In this document: in pieces, positions 50,301 to 64,000 of the stretch
How positions within the stretch are numbered: the first letter of the stretch is position 1
Layout: every line of letters starts with the position of its first letter
Assembly (NCBI GenBank): GCA_943737045.1
Contig: CALSFV010000208.1
Coordinates: forward strand, 1,240,001-1,304,000
Direction of reading: 5' to 3'
Origin: Parapristionchus giblindavisi
Lineage: Eukaryota; Nematoda; Chromadorea; Rhabditida; Diplogasteridae
DNA: 64,000 bases
Made by a program: the position numbers and the translations under genes
The notes under the pieces: model-generated
Told to the model about the DNA's origin: nothing
Database searches by the model: none
What the model saw: the letters and a program-made list of their open reading frames with translations, nothing else

Positions 50301-51915
50301 ACATTTACTCGAAAGAGCTTGTAATTGCTTTCATGCGCAACGCCCCAATGGGAAGGTAAGGCTGTGTGCAGAAAAAATTGTTTTCAAACGCCCCCTTATG
50401 CGTTACGCCGATACTGTATATACAATATGTTATCTAATAAATCAAGCAATAACGCCCGGCAAAAGAAAAAGAGTTCAATCAAATTAATTAGTATTATCAA
50501 AATATCCAAAACACATCGACGACGAAGAGGTAAAATTTACTTTGAAAAGGATACCAATAAACAAGCAATCGTAAAGCAATTAACGAATGGAAATATATAT
50601 TACCTCGTGGATCGCCCATAATCGAATATTCACGAAGAGACGTCTTGAAACAACTGCAGAGATATTCCTAAATACAAAAGATTTGAATGTTTCAATGATA
50701 CGTCACTCCTACAAGCAAAAAATATGGTGATACAGGAAGCAGTACATGCTAAACGATGTGCACCTTTCGCACAATTCACTATAAACACGAATCTATCAGG
50801 AAACAAACAGATAATTCAATTTGATAAGGAAAATTGCTAGGAACGAAATTCCGCACGCACGCGGTTGAGTTTTTTTTCGTACAGTAAACCTTGCCATAAG
50901 TAGGTCGACGGGGCGCGCACATGACATACGGCGCACCCCATGGGAAAGTGCTACGGCGCACCCCACGGTGTGGGAGTTACGGCGTGCCCCACGGGATTTG
51001 GCCTCTACACGGCGCACCCCACGGACAAAAAATACCGGAGGTTGTTGTTTTACTATATCTCATAACAGGCGCGAAACTATCAAATCGTTATCATCCCTCT
51101 ATGTCTGCGCCAATCCCGAACCTTCTGCCTCTCACAGCGTTTTCATGACTTTCAAAGCAAGAACGACCGCTCAACATACAAACTCTCTCGAATACAATGG
51201 TCTCTCCTTTGTCTTGCTTTGGAAGAAAAATGGCTTGGACCAGAATACTGTGCTCTAGTTCTCTCCCAGTTGTAAGCATACAAGAATAGCACAGTTGTGA
51301 TAAAAAATACGGGTATATCTTTCCTCTTTCGTAGTAATAATAACTTATTGATTGGTGATGTATTTTAAGCCAACTGTTCGATTCAATACTCCAAGTTTCA
51401 GCATGATGTTCGGTCGTTCTGCCCTCCGTTGTTGGACGCCGAATACTCCACAAGGAAGTCGACAGCCTCCACAACCTCCGTCCCGCTGGACGTTTTTTTT
51501 AAAAATTTGTAATACATCCAAAAGCTCTAACAACATACAAGATGGTTAAAGAAACGTGTGTGGCTTGTTAATAGGGTTCACTGATATATTTTTGAGTTGT
51601 TGTTTCCCTTGTAAATTAGTTGCTTTATCATTGTTAACTCTGCTCATCTTCCTCTTTTTATTCACGCATCAATATTTACGCATATTAAAATAAAAATAGA
51701 TCATAATAGACATGCAAATGTGATCATAGAATGTAGTTATTAGTGGCGGCGAGATTCGCTGTTGCGCGCAATACGTGGTCGTCGGGGTGTACGTCTTCAC
51801 TAGAACCCCCATTGAGTTACTTTACATAAAACGTGTTATTTAACATCATTGCTGTGATTAGTGATAATGCATTAACGTCAATATTTAAATATATGTGTTA
51901 CTGTTGCTATTGCAG
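50300..51915. other. Gene-free stretch with GC-rich repeat patch
   Basis: Contains a second patch of the CGGCGCACCCCACGG-type repeat (about 50905-51045, including the CCGGTATTTTT border). Short open frames near 51360-51550 on both strands overlap each other and show no family. No exon supported. Confidence 0.5.
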
Positions 51916-51981
51916 GAGCCCCTCGCCCTCAGTGAAGAGGTCCAGGCCGCAATCGATGAGATCCGCGCCTCCAGAAAGTAG
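51916..51981 (+). other. Possible orphan terminal exon
   Basis: After a good acceptor (CTATTGCAG), a frame reads EPLALSEEVQAAIDEIRASR K and stops. GC-rich codon use contrasts with the AT-rich flanks. The phrase faintly resembles the start of pseudouridine-5'-phosphate glycosidases, but it is too short to assign. It does not join in an obvious way to the chimeric gene that starts at 52286. Confidence 0.25.
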
Positions 51982-52285
51982 ATGCACATTTTATAACTAC
52001 TCGTCGAACCACTCGCAAAGACTCGTTGTTCCTCGTTCTCCAATAGTAGCTGTTGTTTAATCTAGCCATGCACAACACGCTGAATAAAGAGTATTGAAAT
52101 ATCGATCGGTTTATTAAATGTTTGATCGGTATTCATCCGACGATTGATATTGTTTGAATGATTGTTTTATCAAGGGAAGAATCGCTCGTATGAGCAATAT
52201 TATACTAATTATTTATTTATATAATTATTTATATTTATTATTTAAATTAATTATTTATACGAAAGGGTCAAGCTAACCGGCAGCA

Positions 52286-53122
52286 ATGCTCGGAATCAGA
52301 TTGTTCGGTACTCCCAGCACGAGCCGTAAGTTGTATTGATTGTTATTGATTGATTTGTTGCTAGATATTGATTGGTGTCGATCTATTATTGATTGAATGA
52401 TTACAGAAGTTCTCGAAGCCATCACTCGCGGACCAGCTTCATTCCAGCATATTCGTTGCTTTGCTGTGCCCGGTTTGTTGTTTATTTAAATTTACTAGTT
52501 ATGTATCGGAATCATTTTTTTGACTTTCTGAGAGCCAAAGCAGGAGAATTATCTTTTAAATTTAAAACGACACGCGATTTGAAAACTTGAACTGACGTCG
52601 TCTTGAATAGTGAAGATAATCTTAGATGATGAAGACTATAACAATCGAATCACAATATGCCAAAGTATGAATCTAATAGTGTGTTATGTATCGTTAGTTA
52701 TGATTATACCTTGCAGGCGGCAAGGAACGCTCCAAGCCCCGTCTTAATGTGTTTTTGTAGTCTGCACTCTCATCTTATACTCTGTAGTCTGTATACTCAC
52801 GGCAAATTCTCTTAGATATATGTTGTCTAACTGTTCAGCTATAGAGAAAGGTTAGCTTACTCCAAACTCTCTCAAAAAGACACGTTTGATAATACTCTCT
52901 CGCTCGAGATACTAACGGGGACCGGAGTAAGCTAACTAAGTTATCTCACATTTGAGACAACGTTTCTCTAATTGTCGGATCTCAGATAACCTATGACTCA
53001 AATATGAGACAGTTTGCCGTCAGTGTAGTTTGATCGTTGCGATTTCTAGGTATCACTATCATCTCGAGTACGAGACGGACAAGCGGCACTATGCGCACAT
53101 TGACTGCCAGGGTCACGCCGAT

Positions 53123-53160
<38 letters not shown>

Positions 53161-55426
53161 GGGCGCCATCCTCGTCGTGGCGGCTACCGATGGCGCCATG
53201 CCTCAGGTCATTTGAATTTCCCACAAATATCTGGAGCACGCTCGAAATTTGAATTTGATATCTTTTCAGACCTAGGAGCATCTCCTGCTCGCCCGTCAAG
53301 TCGGCATTCCCAAGGAGAACATTGTCGTCTTCATGAACAAGGTTCTTGCGTTGATTGATTTTGCGCCAATATCGATTTATTGATTGATTGATTATATATA
53401 TATTGATTTACTTGAAGGGTTACGGTATCGGTAATTATTGTTTTAGTGGTAGGGTTACGGTATCGGCGATTATTGATTTACTGGTAGTGTTACGGTATCG
53501 GTGATTATTGATTTAGTGGTAGGGTGCCGCTATCGGTGATTATTGATTTATTGTTAGGGTTACGGTATCGGTGATTATTGATTTAGTGTAGGATTACGGT
53601 ATCGGTGATTATTGATTTAGTGTAGGGTTACGGTATCGGTGATTATTGATTTAGTGTAGGGTTACGGTATCGGTGATTATTGATTTAGTAGCTATGGTAT
53701 GGTTGGCTTAGCGTAATGTTATTGAATGATTTGTTGTAAGCATGCTTTATATTTGCAGTCCCACTTGATGCATCTGCAAGCGCTGCTGTGCGCCACCCTT
53801 CAGTCGGTCGTGCGCAAGATGCTGCCTGGAGACGCGCCCAAGGTATGATCGAAGACGCACGTGGGCGGAATTGCAGCTAGCGGCAGGAACCCACCCGATA
53901 TTATTATTTAATTGCAGGTGGTCGTTCCCATGATGCTGCTGCAGATCATGGACAGGAGTACGGGCCGGGCGAACAACGTCATCGAGGAGACCCTCGTCGC
54001 CGTAGCCACGCTGGTCGAAGGTTGGAGCTTTGATTGACTGTCTATGATCTTTGATCTTTGATCTTTACGCCGGTCGAAGGTTGGCTTCTTGGCGCTACTT
54101 CAGAATACGGGACCAGTCCAAAAGGAGGGTTAAAAATAAAAGAAACACAAAGGAAAGGGCCTTTTATACTATACTTTTGGACTGGTCCTAACAAGTACCG
54201 ATTTCTTGACTTTCTATTTCGATGATCTTTGATCTTTGCAGCCCTCAAGGGTGAATTCGTGCGCTATGACGTGCTGCGTCCTCATGAGATGGCTGTGGTC
54301 ATTGCTGCCGTCGGAGTCGTCACTGAATTGTTCAGGTAGGTGGTACGTGAGACTAGTGTGTAGCATGATGGGACGAGATACACGGATATAAGGTATATGG
54401 TAGCCCCCCACCCCAGTTGATTCCGGTATACGGTAGTAGATTGAGTGGGTATGCGGTAGTAGATTGAGTGGGTATACGGTATTGTATTGAGTATATTGAA
54501 GGATTTTATGACAGTTGCAAGATCACATTTTGACTGCTTGCAGTATGCCACCACTGTCACTCGGCGAGGTCGGCGGACGAATGGATTCGGGAGGTGGCGA
54601 CCCAGGCGGTGCCTCGAATGGACCTTTTGGCGGACCAACTTTGCCATGCCACCCAATATGGCCGGAAGTAAGATTGTATTTTGTTTATTAAATTGAACGA
54701 CTAAGGGGTCGTATAAATTGAAAATATGCTTATTGTTAACGGTATGTAGTTTAATTCACTGCCTGAAACATGAAAACGGCTGGTGAACGGTCTTTTTGCA
54801 CCATTCTTTGTTCGTTTGTTTGAATGCATATGCAGTTTTACGTTTGAGATCATACATTGCCATACCCTCGCAGTGCGAGGATTGACCCACTATATAAGGC
54901 CCATTTTAGGCCACTTGATAAAAAATCAAGCTAAAAACGACTATTTATAGGCGAAAATAACGAATTTTGTGTGTCAACCCATTTCGAGAATTGTCCCACT
55001 ATATAAAAATAGACGGCGAGGGTACCGAAAATGTATGATTTGAGATTAGGGTACACTGCTTACATTAGTCTATTTGCATTCGAATCATAGGTTCACGCGG
55101 ATAAACGATTTTCACGCACAGTCTTGCGGTATTGAGTATATTGAAGCCCACCGTAACCTTGCGTATAATCGTATAATCGTTAAAAAATTCGAAAAAAAAT
55201 GAAGATATTAATTATGTGCGGAAAACAAGGCGAAAATCAGCATATTTCCTACGCTCAGTCGTTATTTGTTAAAAATACTTGCGATTGCTTTCTCTTGAGC
55301 TACCTAGCAAGATTTTGTTTAGAAATATTGCGATTTTAATTTATGGTCATCGTTTTACAGGATGAACACGGGCCGCAACGAGGTCGCCATGTGGAGGAAC
55401 TCATCTATCAATTATCGATTGATTAA
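52286..55426 (+). CDS. Chimeric gene: mitochondrial EF-Tu exons joined to importin-beta exons
   Basis: Ten exons keep one phase and give about 277 aa: 52286-52325, 52407-52472, 52717-52750, 53050-53206, 53276-53341, 53759-53842, 53918-54020, 54242-54335, 54544-54667, 55361-55426 (TAA). Exons 1-3 resemble a mitochondrial presequence and the start of EF-Tu ([12 protein letters not shown]). Exons 4-5 are EF-Tu: [60 protein letters not shown]. Exons 6-8 are importin-beta: [55 protein letters not shown]. Exons 9-10 are unassigned, Gly/Pro-rich then short. The EF-Tu P-loop (GHVDHGKT) is missing and NKVD is cut after NK, so no GTPase activity is expected. With acceptor 53269 exon 5 would read ACC TAG; the acceptor 6 nt further restores the frame. 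It may be a pseudogene. Confidence 0.55.
52794..53027. mobile_element. MITE with ACTSACGGCAAA ends inside the chimeric gene
   Basis: The left end ACTCACGGCAAATTCTC and right end (inverted ACTGACGGCAAACTGTC) pair. A second inverted pair, GGTTAGCTTACTCC / GGAGTAAGCTAAC, lies inside. It occupies the intron where the EF-Tu P-loop exon would be expected. Confidence 0.65.
53416..53692. repeat. Minisatellite, 34-37-bp unit, about 8 copies
   Basis: Tandem copies of a unit containing GGTTACGGTATCGGTGATTA TTGATTTAGTG (split only for length). The left copies are about 36 bp and more diverged, the right copies about 34 bp and nearly identical. It lies in the intron at the EF-Tu/importin-beta junction. 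Confidence 0.9.
54838..55058. mobile_element. MITE, copy 2 of a dispersed pair (inverted)
   Basis: Inverted counterpart of 49230-49445: GAGGATTGACCCACTATATA, GGCCCATTTTAGGCCACTTG. It lies in the last intron of the chimeric gene. Confidence 0.7.
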
Positions 55427-56337
55427 TTCACACTCGAGGGTGACGTCACGCTTCAACCGGACGCCCATTTTCCCATTCGTCAATCGTTCAATAATTGTAT
55501 ATTGATCGACTACCCACCGTAATCTCACTCACTCCTTGTTATTCATTTGTTCTTTCACCCAATTATTGCTTTCTACATAACATTTTTCTCTCTCTCATCT
55601 ATTATATTTGTACTTGTAGTGCTTGTCATTGTGTCGTTTTCATTCTTTTTGGTTCGATCTATTATTTTGTGCATACAGTAATTTTAAAGGAATGTTTTGT
55701 GTTCGCAGGAAATATCTATAAACCCCCGAAAAAACACTATGAATAACATAGAATCATCAGCCAAAATATCTCGGTAACGGTAGTTTGCAATAAGTCACAA
55801 TCATTGCCGAGTAAACAGTATCACTTCCACGATGTTTTCTCAATCTGTCCTAGCGCGATCAGTCTGACTCACGGAACCGGTTACGGTAGGATACGGTAGT
55901 TTGAGACATGTCGCAATTTTATTCGGCCAAATAGTTCGTATTCCGACAATATTTACTCAATCTGACCCAGCGCAATTAAAGTGACCCTATGGACTGGGTT
56001 ACCTGCTAGTTTAGTGGCACACCAAACCCGTCTGGGGTATGCCGAACTCTTTATTACAAGTATATAAGCCCACCTCCCAGGTAGGGGTAAGAGAACTTGC
56101 GACGAAAGTTGCGAGGAAAGTTCGCATCTTTCTGCTGAACTCTCGCTAGAAAGATGCGAACTTTCTTCTGAACTTTCGATCGAAAGTGACAGATTGGACG
56201 GACCCCTTGAACCGGGATCAATTATTTTCTTGTCCCCTGGGTACTCACATATAAAAGTTTCATAGAAATCAAAAATATTTTTTTCGAAAATTGTTCCGAG
56301 CCTCCCGCAGTCTCTCGTGATACCGCTCATATATATC
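55427..56337. other. Gene-free stretch with GCGAACTTTC palindromic repeat
   Basis: The CT-rich left half has no exon. At about 56085-56215 there is a relative of the 37955-38165 repeat (AAGTTGCGAGGAAAGTTCGC, TTTCGATCGAAAG) next to GACAGATTGGACGGACC. Near 55860-55990 several GGTTACGG/TTACGGTAG units occur. Confidence 0.5.
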
Positions 56338-57532
56338 ACACTATCTGAGAAAATTCAACAAATGATTTTTTTTGCATCGACGAAAAATGGATTTTTCTGT
56401 TTTATGTATGACAATTACAGGCACCATGAGTGTAGTTCACTGGTACTTGGAAATTCCTTCCAATTGAAAATTCGCTTCAGGAGGTGACCACACAACGATT
56501 TGGCGACTTTTTCCTAAAAAGTATATTTTGAATCCAATCGATTCGGGAGTGGGTGCAATGGACTCCTTGGCGAATTCTAAGAAACTATTGCTGAGGAAAG
56601 TTTTTTGATCAAAGATCAACGAAGGCTGGATTTCGGGAATTTTCAGAAAAAAATTTCACATTTAATTAATTCTCACTACTTTCCCATGGTCCAGGTAAAA
56701 TTTTTATTTGCTCAATAGCTTCTGCATATTATATTACACCTTTAGTTTAAAAGTGGTAATTTTTGAAATCTGGGAAAATTGTAAACGAAACAATTTTGTT
56801 TGCTGCATTCAATTGTGGTGAGGATTGGCGACGTTCTATAAAAAGTTTATTTCTAATCTAATCGATTCGGGACTGGACGCATTCGAATCCTTGTCTAATT
56901 CTAAGAAACTATTGCTTAGGAGAGATTTTCGATCAACGGTCAACGAACGCTGGAATTGGGAATTTTCGAAAAAAATGTTTACATTAAATTAATTCTCACT
57001 ATTTTCCATGGCGAATGTAAACTTTTTATTTGCTCAATCGCTTCTACATAGTGAGAATTATGTAAAATAGTGAGAATTAATTTAATGTAAACATTTTTTT
57101 CTAAAATTCCCAATTCGAATGCGCCCAGTCCCGAATCGATTAGATTAGAAATAAACTTTTTTGAGAACGTCGCCAATCCTCACCACAATTGAATGCAGCA
57201 AACAAAATTGATTCGTTTACAATTTTCCCAGATTTCAAAAATTACCACTTTTAAACTAAAGGTGTAATATAATATGCAGAAGCTATTGAGCAAATAAAAA
57301 ATTTACCTGGGCCATGGGAAAATAGTGAGAATTAATTTAATGTGAAATTTGTTCTGAAAATTCCCGAATTCCAGCCTTCGTTGATCTTTGATCAAAAAAC
57401 TTTCCTCAGCAATAGTTTCTTAGAATCGCCAAGGAGTCCATTGCACCCATTCCCGAATCGATTGGATTCGAAATAATCTTTTTAGGAAAAGTCGCCAAAT
57501 CGTTGTGTGGTCACCTCCTGAAGCGAATTTTC

Positions 57533-57956
57533 GGAACTTCCTGTTTTTTGGCCCGGGGTAATTTACATAAGTTCTGCACTAGCAGAACTGATCCCCTCTT
57601 AGGGGGAGGCATGCCCTCCCATTTTAGGGAGAGCAGTCCAATGGGGGCCCGTGCTCCCCGCCCTTTCCTCGAAATGGGAGAGCGCTGGACTGAAACGAAG
57701 AAGAAGGAATACGGCTTTTATAGATATTTGTAATTATATTAAATTTTATTATGATTTGAACAAGAGAGTGTGAAAATAAAGAGAGCAATTCTTCATTTTG
57801 CCTTCACATCCCGTAAAGGCTGGGTCGGTATTTACACATTTTACATCACATTTAGACCGCTCAATGGAGAAATAGAAACCAATTAAGAAATGGCGAGTAG
57901 TGAATGATAGCGAGTTTAATGCAAATTCTCCCCGGGCCAAAAACCAGGAAAGTGCC
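57533..57956. mobile_element. MITE with GGAACTTCCTG ends and 8-bp target duplication
   Basis: The left end GGAACTTCCTGTTTTTTGGC and right end (inverted GGCACTTTCCTGGTTTTTGG) pair. It is flanked by GAATTTTC at 57525-57532 and 57957-57964. Sequence and ends are related to the neighbour at 57965 but diverged. Confidence 0.85.
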
Positions 57957-57964
57957 GAATTTTC

Positions 57965-58381
57965 GGAACTTCTTTGATTTCTGGCCCAGCCCCCTCGTTC
58001 ACCCCCCCCCTCCTCATTTCGATCTTTTCGATCGAATGGAGGGGTCGTCCTCCTCACTGGGAGGACGATGTCCACGGGGGTGAAATGCTCCCCGAGCTCT
58101 GCTCAAGATGGGAGAGCTGTGGACTGAACCGGAGAAAAGGAATCGAATGCTTTTATAGGGTAATGGGGTGATATGTAAACGAAATTGGATTGGAATGAGA
58201 GAGTATGGGAAAAGAGGAGAAAAACTCTCATTTCATCATTCTATCATTCATTATGCGGTTGATTTTACCACAACCGAGAAAAGGATCGATTACTACGCGA
58301 AATGAATAATGAGTGAGGAAGAATGAGAAATTACTAGAATTAATCTGTTATATGAGCTGGGCCAGAAATCAAAGAAGTGCC
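57965..58381. mobile_element. MITE with GGAACTTCTTTGATTTCTGG ends, copy 2, 8-bp target duplication
   Basis: Same family as 47911-48382. Flanked by GAATTTTC at 57957-57964 and 58382-58389, the left copy being shared with the previous MITE. An 8-bp duplication points to a hAT-like transposase. Confidence 0.9.
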
Positions 58382-58512
58382 GAATTTTCAATTGGAAGGA
58401 ATTTCCAAGTACCAGTGAATTACACTCATGCTGCCTGTAATTATCATACATAAAACAGAAAAATCCATTTTTCGTCGATACCGCACCTATGTCGATTTTC
58501 TCAGATAGCGTG

Positions 58513-58513
<1 letters not shown>

Positions 58514-58577
<64 letters not shown>
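58514..58577. repeat. (TA)n microsatellite
   Basis: TA repeat between the nested foldback and the next MITE; further TA runs border it at 58984-59031 and 60291-60303. Confidence 0.95.
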
Positions 58578-58583
<6 letters not shown>

Positions 58584-58977
58584 GAATTGCGAGAAAATCG
58601 ACCGTTTCGGAGGGTCCGCGGACATAGAAATTTCGACCCCATGAAAAATTCAGATTAAGTACTTTGAACGATACTCTATCGAACTGCGTTGGCCGAATTT
58701 GCATATCTGCTCTCATTTTCGAGTAGCGGTAGGTCAAAGTTGGCAGGTACGGTATTTTTGGCTCGAGTGTGCGTCAGAAAAATGATCATAACTCCGTCCA
58801 AAATAATGATTTTTTTTCATAAAAAGCATCGACTGGGAAATGTTGCCCAAGATCTCCTCTCAGATATGCAAATTCGGCCAACGCAGTTCGATAGAGCATC
58901 GTTCAAAGTACTTAATCTGAATTTTTCATGGGGTCGAAATTTCTATGTCCGGGGGGTGGTCGAACCTCTGGCGATTC

Positions 58978-58983
<6 letters not shown>
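58578..58983. mobile_element. Deletion derivative of the 21.6-24.3 kb foldback transposon
   Basis: Ends TGAGAGGAATTGCGAG and inverted TGAGAGGAATCGCCAG; both arms match the outer 200 bp of the large element (GCATATCTGCTCTCATTTTC, GTGCGTCAGAAAAATGATCA). The internal ORF is gone. Inserted in TA repeat. Confidence 0.85.
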
Positions 58984-59031
<48 letters not shown>

Positions 59032-59035
<4 letters not shown>

Positions 59036-60290
59036 GTTGATTCATAAGTCTTGTCGCATTTTGCCCCTTTAAACAAATTAAAATAACTTTATGCCGGTTA
59101 AATCAAATCAATCAAAGTAAGCGCCGTCTGCGTCGACACACTTCCTCCAAAGTTCGGGTAGCTTGTGGATGCAGTGCTCCCAGAACGACGGCTGCTAGGA
59201 AGCAAAGTAGTTGGTCAGCCAGATTTCGACCTCCCGCTGATTTTTGAAGTGTACTCCTCCGAGAGTGCGCTGCCTATCTGAAAACAAACTGTAATCGCTA
59301 GGAGACAAGTCGGGCGAGTAGGGCAGGTGGGGGTCGATGTTCCAGCCAAAGTCTATCAGGGCCTTTTTGGTTGTCCTTTCCACGTGGTGTCGGAAGCTGT
59401 CGTGTTGGAAGTGAATTTGATCGCGCAACAAGGGAACGGAGGGGACCTGGGACTTCAGGGTCCGTAGTTGACGAGAGTATACCGCGACCGTAATAGTCGA
59501 CCCCTGTGGTAGCAGCTCCCAATGCACCACACCGCCTCTGCCCCACCACACAGACAACATGATCGTTTTCTGGTGAAGTTCAGGTTTGGCGATGGAATTG
59601 GACTGCTCATCTCGATCGACCCACGGAGCCCGTAGGATTACGATGTCGTAAAGTATCCACTTTTCATCTCCAGTGATGATCCCGTCGATCCAACCCGTTG
59701 TGCGAGCGTACGAAATTGATTCAGACACTGGTCCCTACGGTTGTCCTTCTGCTTGACCGACAGTAGGTGGGGTAACCATCAACCCAAATTCTGGACCTTG
59801 TCGAGATCCTGTAGGAAACCAACGATGGTGGGTTGGCTTACCCCCAGACTCGTCGCCATATCACGGGTGGTAGCATAGGGGTCAGCGTGGACGTGCTGCT
59901 CCAGAATGTCCAAGTCCAGCTCGGGGTGCCGTCCGGATTTGGATGTCGTACTCCCTTTTTCGAAGCGTTTGAACCAACGTTGCACCGTGCATTTACTAGT
60001 GGCCTTAGTGTTTTATACTACCGCCATACGGGTGTGGACATCGGGTGGTTTGAGCTCGGATAGAAAGAAAAACAACATGAAGTGTCTCTTGTGCACAAAA
60101 CTGGGAACGAAAAGTGGAGGCATTTCTGCTACTAGACTCGATGTAGGCACAATTCACTACTACGCTCAAATAGTAGTACTAGTGACTTATTTACTGCCAG
60201 AACGGACGGGGTAATTGATAACGTACGACTGAGCAGTGATAGCATAAACACACCCCTCCAAAATGCGACAAGACTTATGAATCAACCTAA
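59032..60290 (-). mobile_element. Mariner transposon, nearly complete but inactivated
   Basis: Perfect inverted ends TTAGGTTGATTCATAAGTCT (continuing TGTCGCATTTTG) at 59032 and 60290, with TA on both sides inside a TA microsatellite. Length 1259 bp is normal for mariner. It encodes the broken transposase described separately. Confidence 0.95.
59195..60080 (-). pseudogene. Mariner transposase with stop and frameshift
   Basis: Minus-strand pieces in order: an N-terminal piece ending at a TAA near 60020; VQRWFKRFEKGSTTSKSGRH and DPYATTRDMATSLGVSQPTI (helix-turn-helix, about 59985-59779), then TAG; after a frame change GWIDGIITGDEKWILYD (first D), FQHDSFRHH (second D), PYSPDLSPSDYSLF (third D) down to 59195. 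The catalytic triad with D-D-34-D-type spacing is preserved, but the stop codons and the frame change near 59730-59780 prevent a full product. The conserved YDN..RPH signature is also altered (HDSFRHH). Confidence 0.85.
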
Positions 60291-60303
60291 TATATATATA
60301 TAT

Positions 60304-63764
<3,461 letters not shown>

Positions 63765-63844
63765 TAGTGATTTATGTGCTCTTTTTCAAAAAAAATTTTC
63801 TATTTCTTTTCCTGTTCTATTATATTTTTTTTATTTCTTTAACA

Positions 63845-64000
63845 GCAACATCATCAAAAATCTTTGAAAAAAATTAATCGCTAGTATTGTCTCTTTTCTT
63901 GATGACCACGATATTCTTGATGCCCATCAGGCTTGTTTTCGTAATAATCGCTCTACCACTACCCAACTAGTCGAAACTTATTCTAATTATCTATCTCATT
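63845..64000 (+). pseudogene. Non-LTR retrotransposon reverse-transcriptase fragment in ubiquitin intron
   Basis: After GCAACATCATCAAAAATCTT the frames read TSSKIFEK, then (after a one-base slip) SIVSFLDDHDILDAHQACFR and NNRSTTTQLVETYSNYLS. This is the block TSxxSKIFEKII..L..FL..H.ILxxxQxGFRxxRST that precedes the active site of jockey/CR1/RTE-type reverse transcriptases. It starts about 85 bp after the ubiquitin donor site and runs off the window. Confidence 0.8.

Larger units (their letters stand above)
56338..58513. mobile_element. 2.2-kb nested foldback element
   Basis: Outer ends CACTATCTGAGAAAATT and inverted CGCTATCTGAGAAAATC lie next to AT-rich DNA. The left arm runs from 56338 inward through GGAAATTCCTTCCAATTG and CGCTTCAGGAGGTGACC to about 57050. 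The right arm repeats this inverted from about 57050 to 57532 and resumes at 58382 after two MITEs inserted in it. A further inverted pair around AGTGAGAATTAATTTAATGT is at the centre. No ORF. Confidence 0.8.

Noticed and set aside
50325..50621. 98-residue basic open frame
   Set aside because: Lies just after a transposon-arm fragment, no family and no exon partners.
53416..53692. CRISPR array
   Set aside because: Units are contiguous with no unique spacers; this is an intronic minisatellite.

Overview
This window looks like nuclear DNA of a repeat-rich, intron-rich animal, most likely a free-living nematode (rhabditid or diplogastrid type). Introns are mostly small and GT-AG. Acceptors of the TTTNCAG kind sit directly in front of several ATGs (ubiquitin at 63621, the polo-box gene at 20020), as expected for spliced-leader trans-splicing. 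Mariner, pogo, hAT, Tc1-like and many palindromic elements fill the space between genes. The species assignment is an inference; no match was run.

Layout. 1-5.7 kb: gene-poor, CT/GA-rich DNA. 5.7-11.2 kb (+): an 8-exon RIIa plus three-IQ-motif protein (245 aa), Sp17-like. 12.1-13.8 kb (-): a 5-exon Cys-rich membrane protein (186 aa). 16.0-18.3 kb (-): a complete 10-exon DGAT2-family acyltransferase (354 aa). 20.0-21.5 kb (+), divergent from it: a polo-box-only protein (275 aa) with no kinase domain and a perfect 34-bp hairpin inside a coding exon. 21.2-28.4 kb: a chain of inverted-repeat elements, one with its own ORF, one hAT MITE with a clean 8-bp target duplication, and one carrying a LINE fragment. 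28.6-30.5 kb (-): a 10-exon protein with a C-terminal RING finger (350 aa). 31-38 kb: a hAT relic and two large foldbacks. 39.0-41.7 kb: a nearly intact pogo/Tigger-like transposon with very long terminal inverted repeats that contain tRNA-like sequence. 43.0-43.6 kb (-): a small gene broken by two in-frame TAA codons. 44.7-45.4 kb: a dead mariner. 46.4-49.8 kb (-): an unrecognised multi-exon gene with a dead Tc1/mariner-superfamily element inside an intron. 52.3-55.4 kb (+): a phase-consistent chimera joining mitochondrial EF-Tu exons to importin-beta exons. 56.3-60.3 kb: a nested foldback, two MITEs sharing one 8-bp target duplication, and a mariner inserted in AT microsatellite. 63.6 kb to the end (+): the first exon of a divergent ubiquitin gene with a LINE reverse-transcriptase fragment in its first intron.

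The genes do not form an obvious pathway; they are independent single-copy loci separated by transposable elements. The most unusual points are the EF-Tu/importin chimera, the polo-box-only gene with its coding hairpin, and the repeated presence of tRNA-like pol III boxes (A and B) inside several unrelated DNA-transposon families. All exon models were read by eye from splice signals, phase and family resemblance; none has transcript support.
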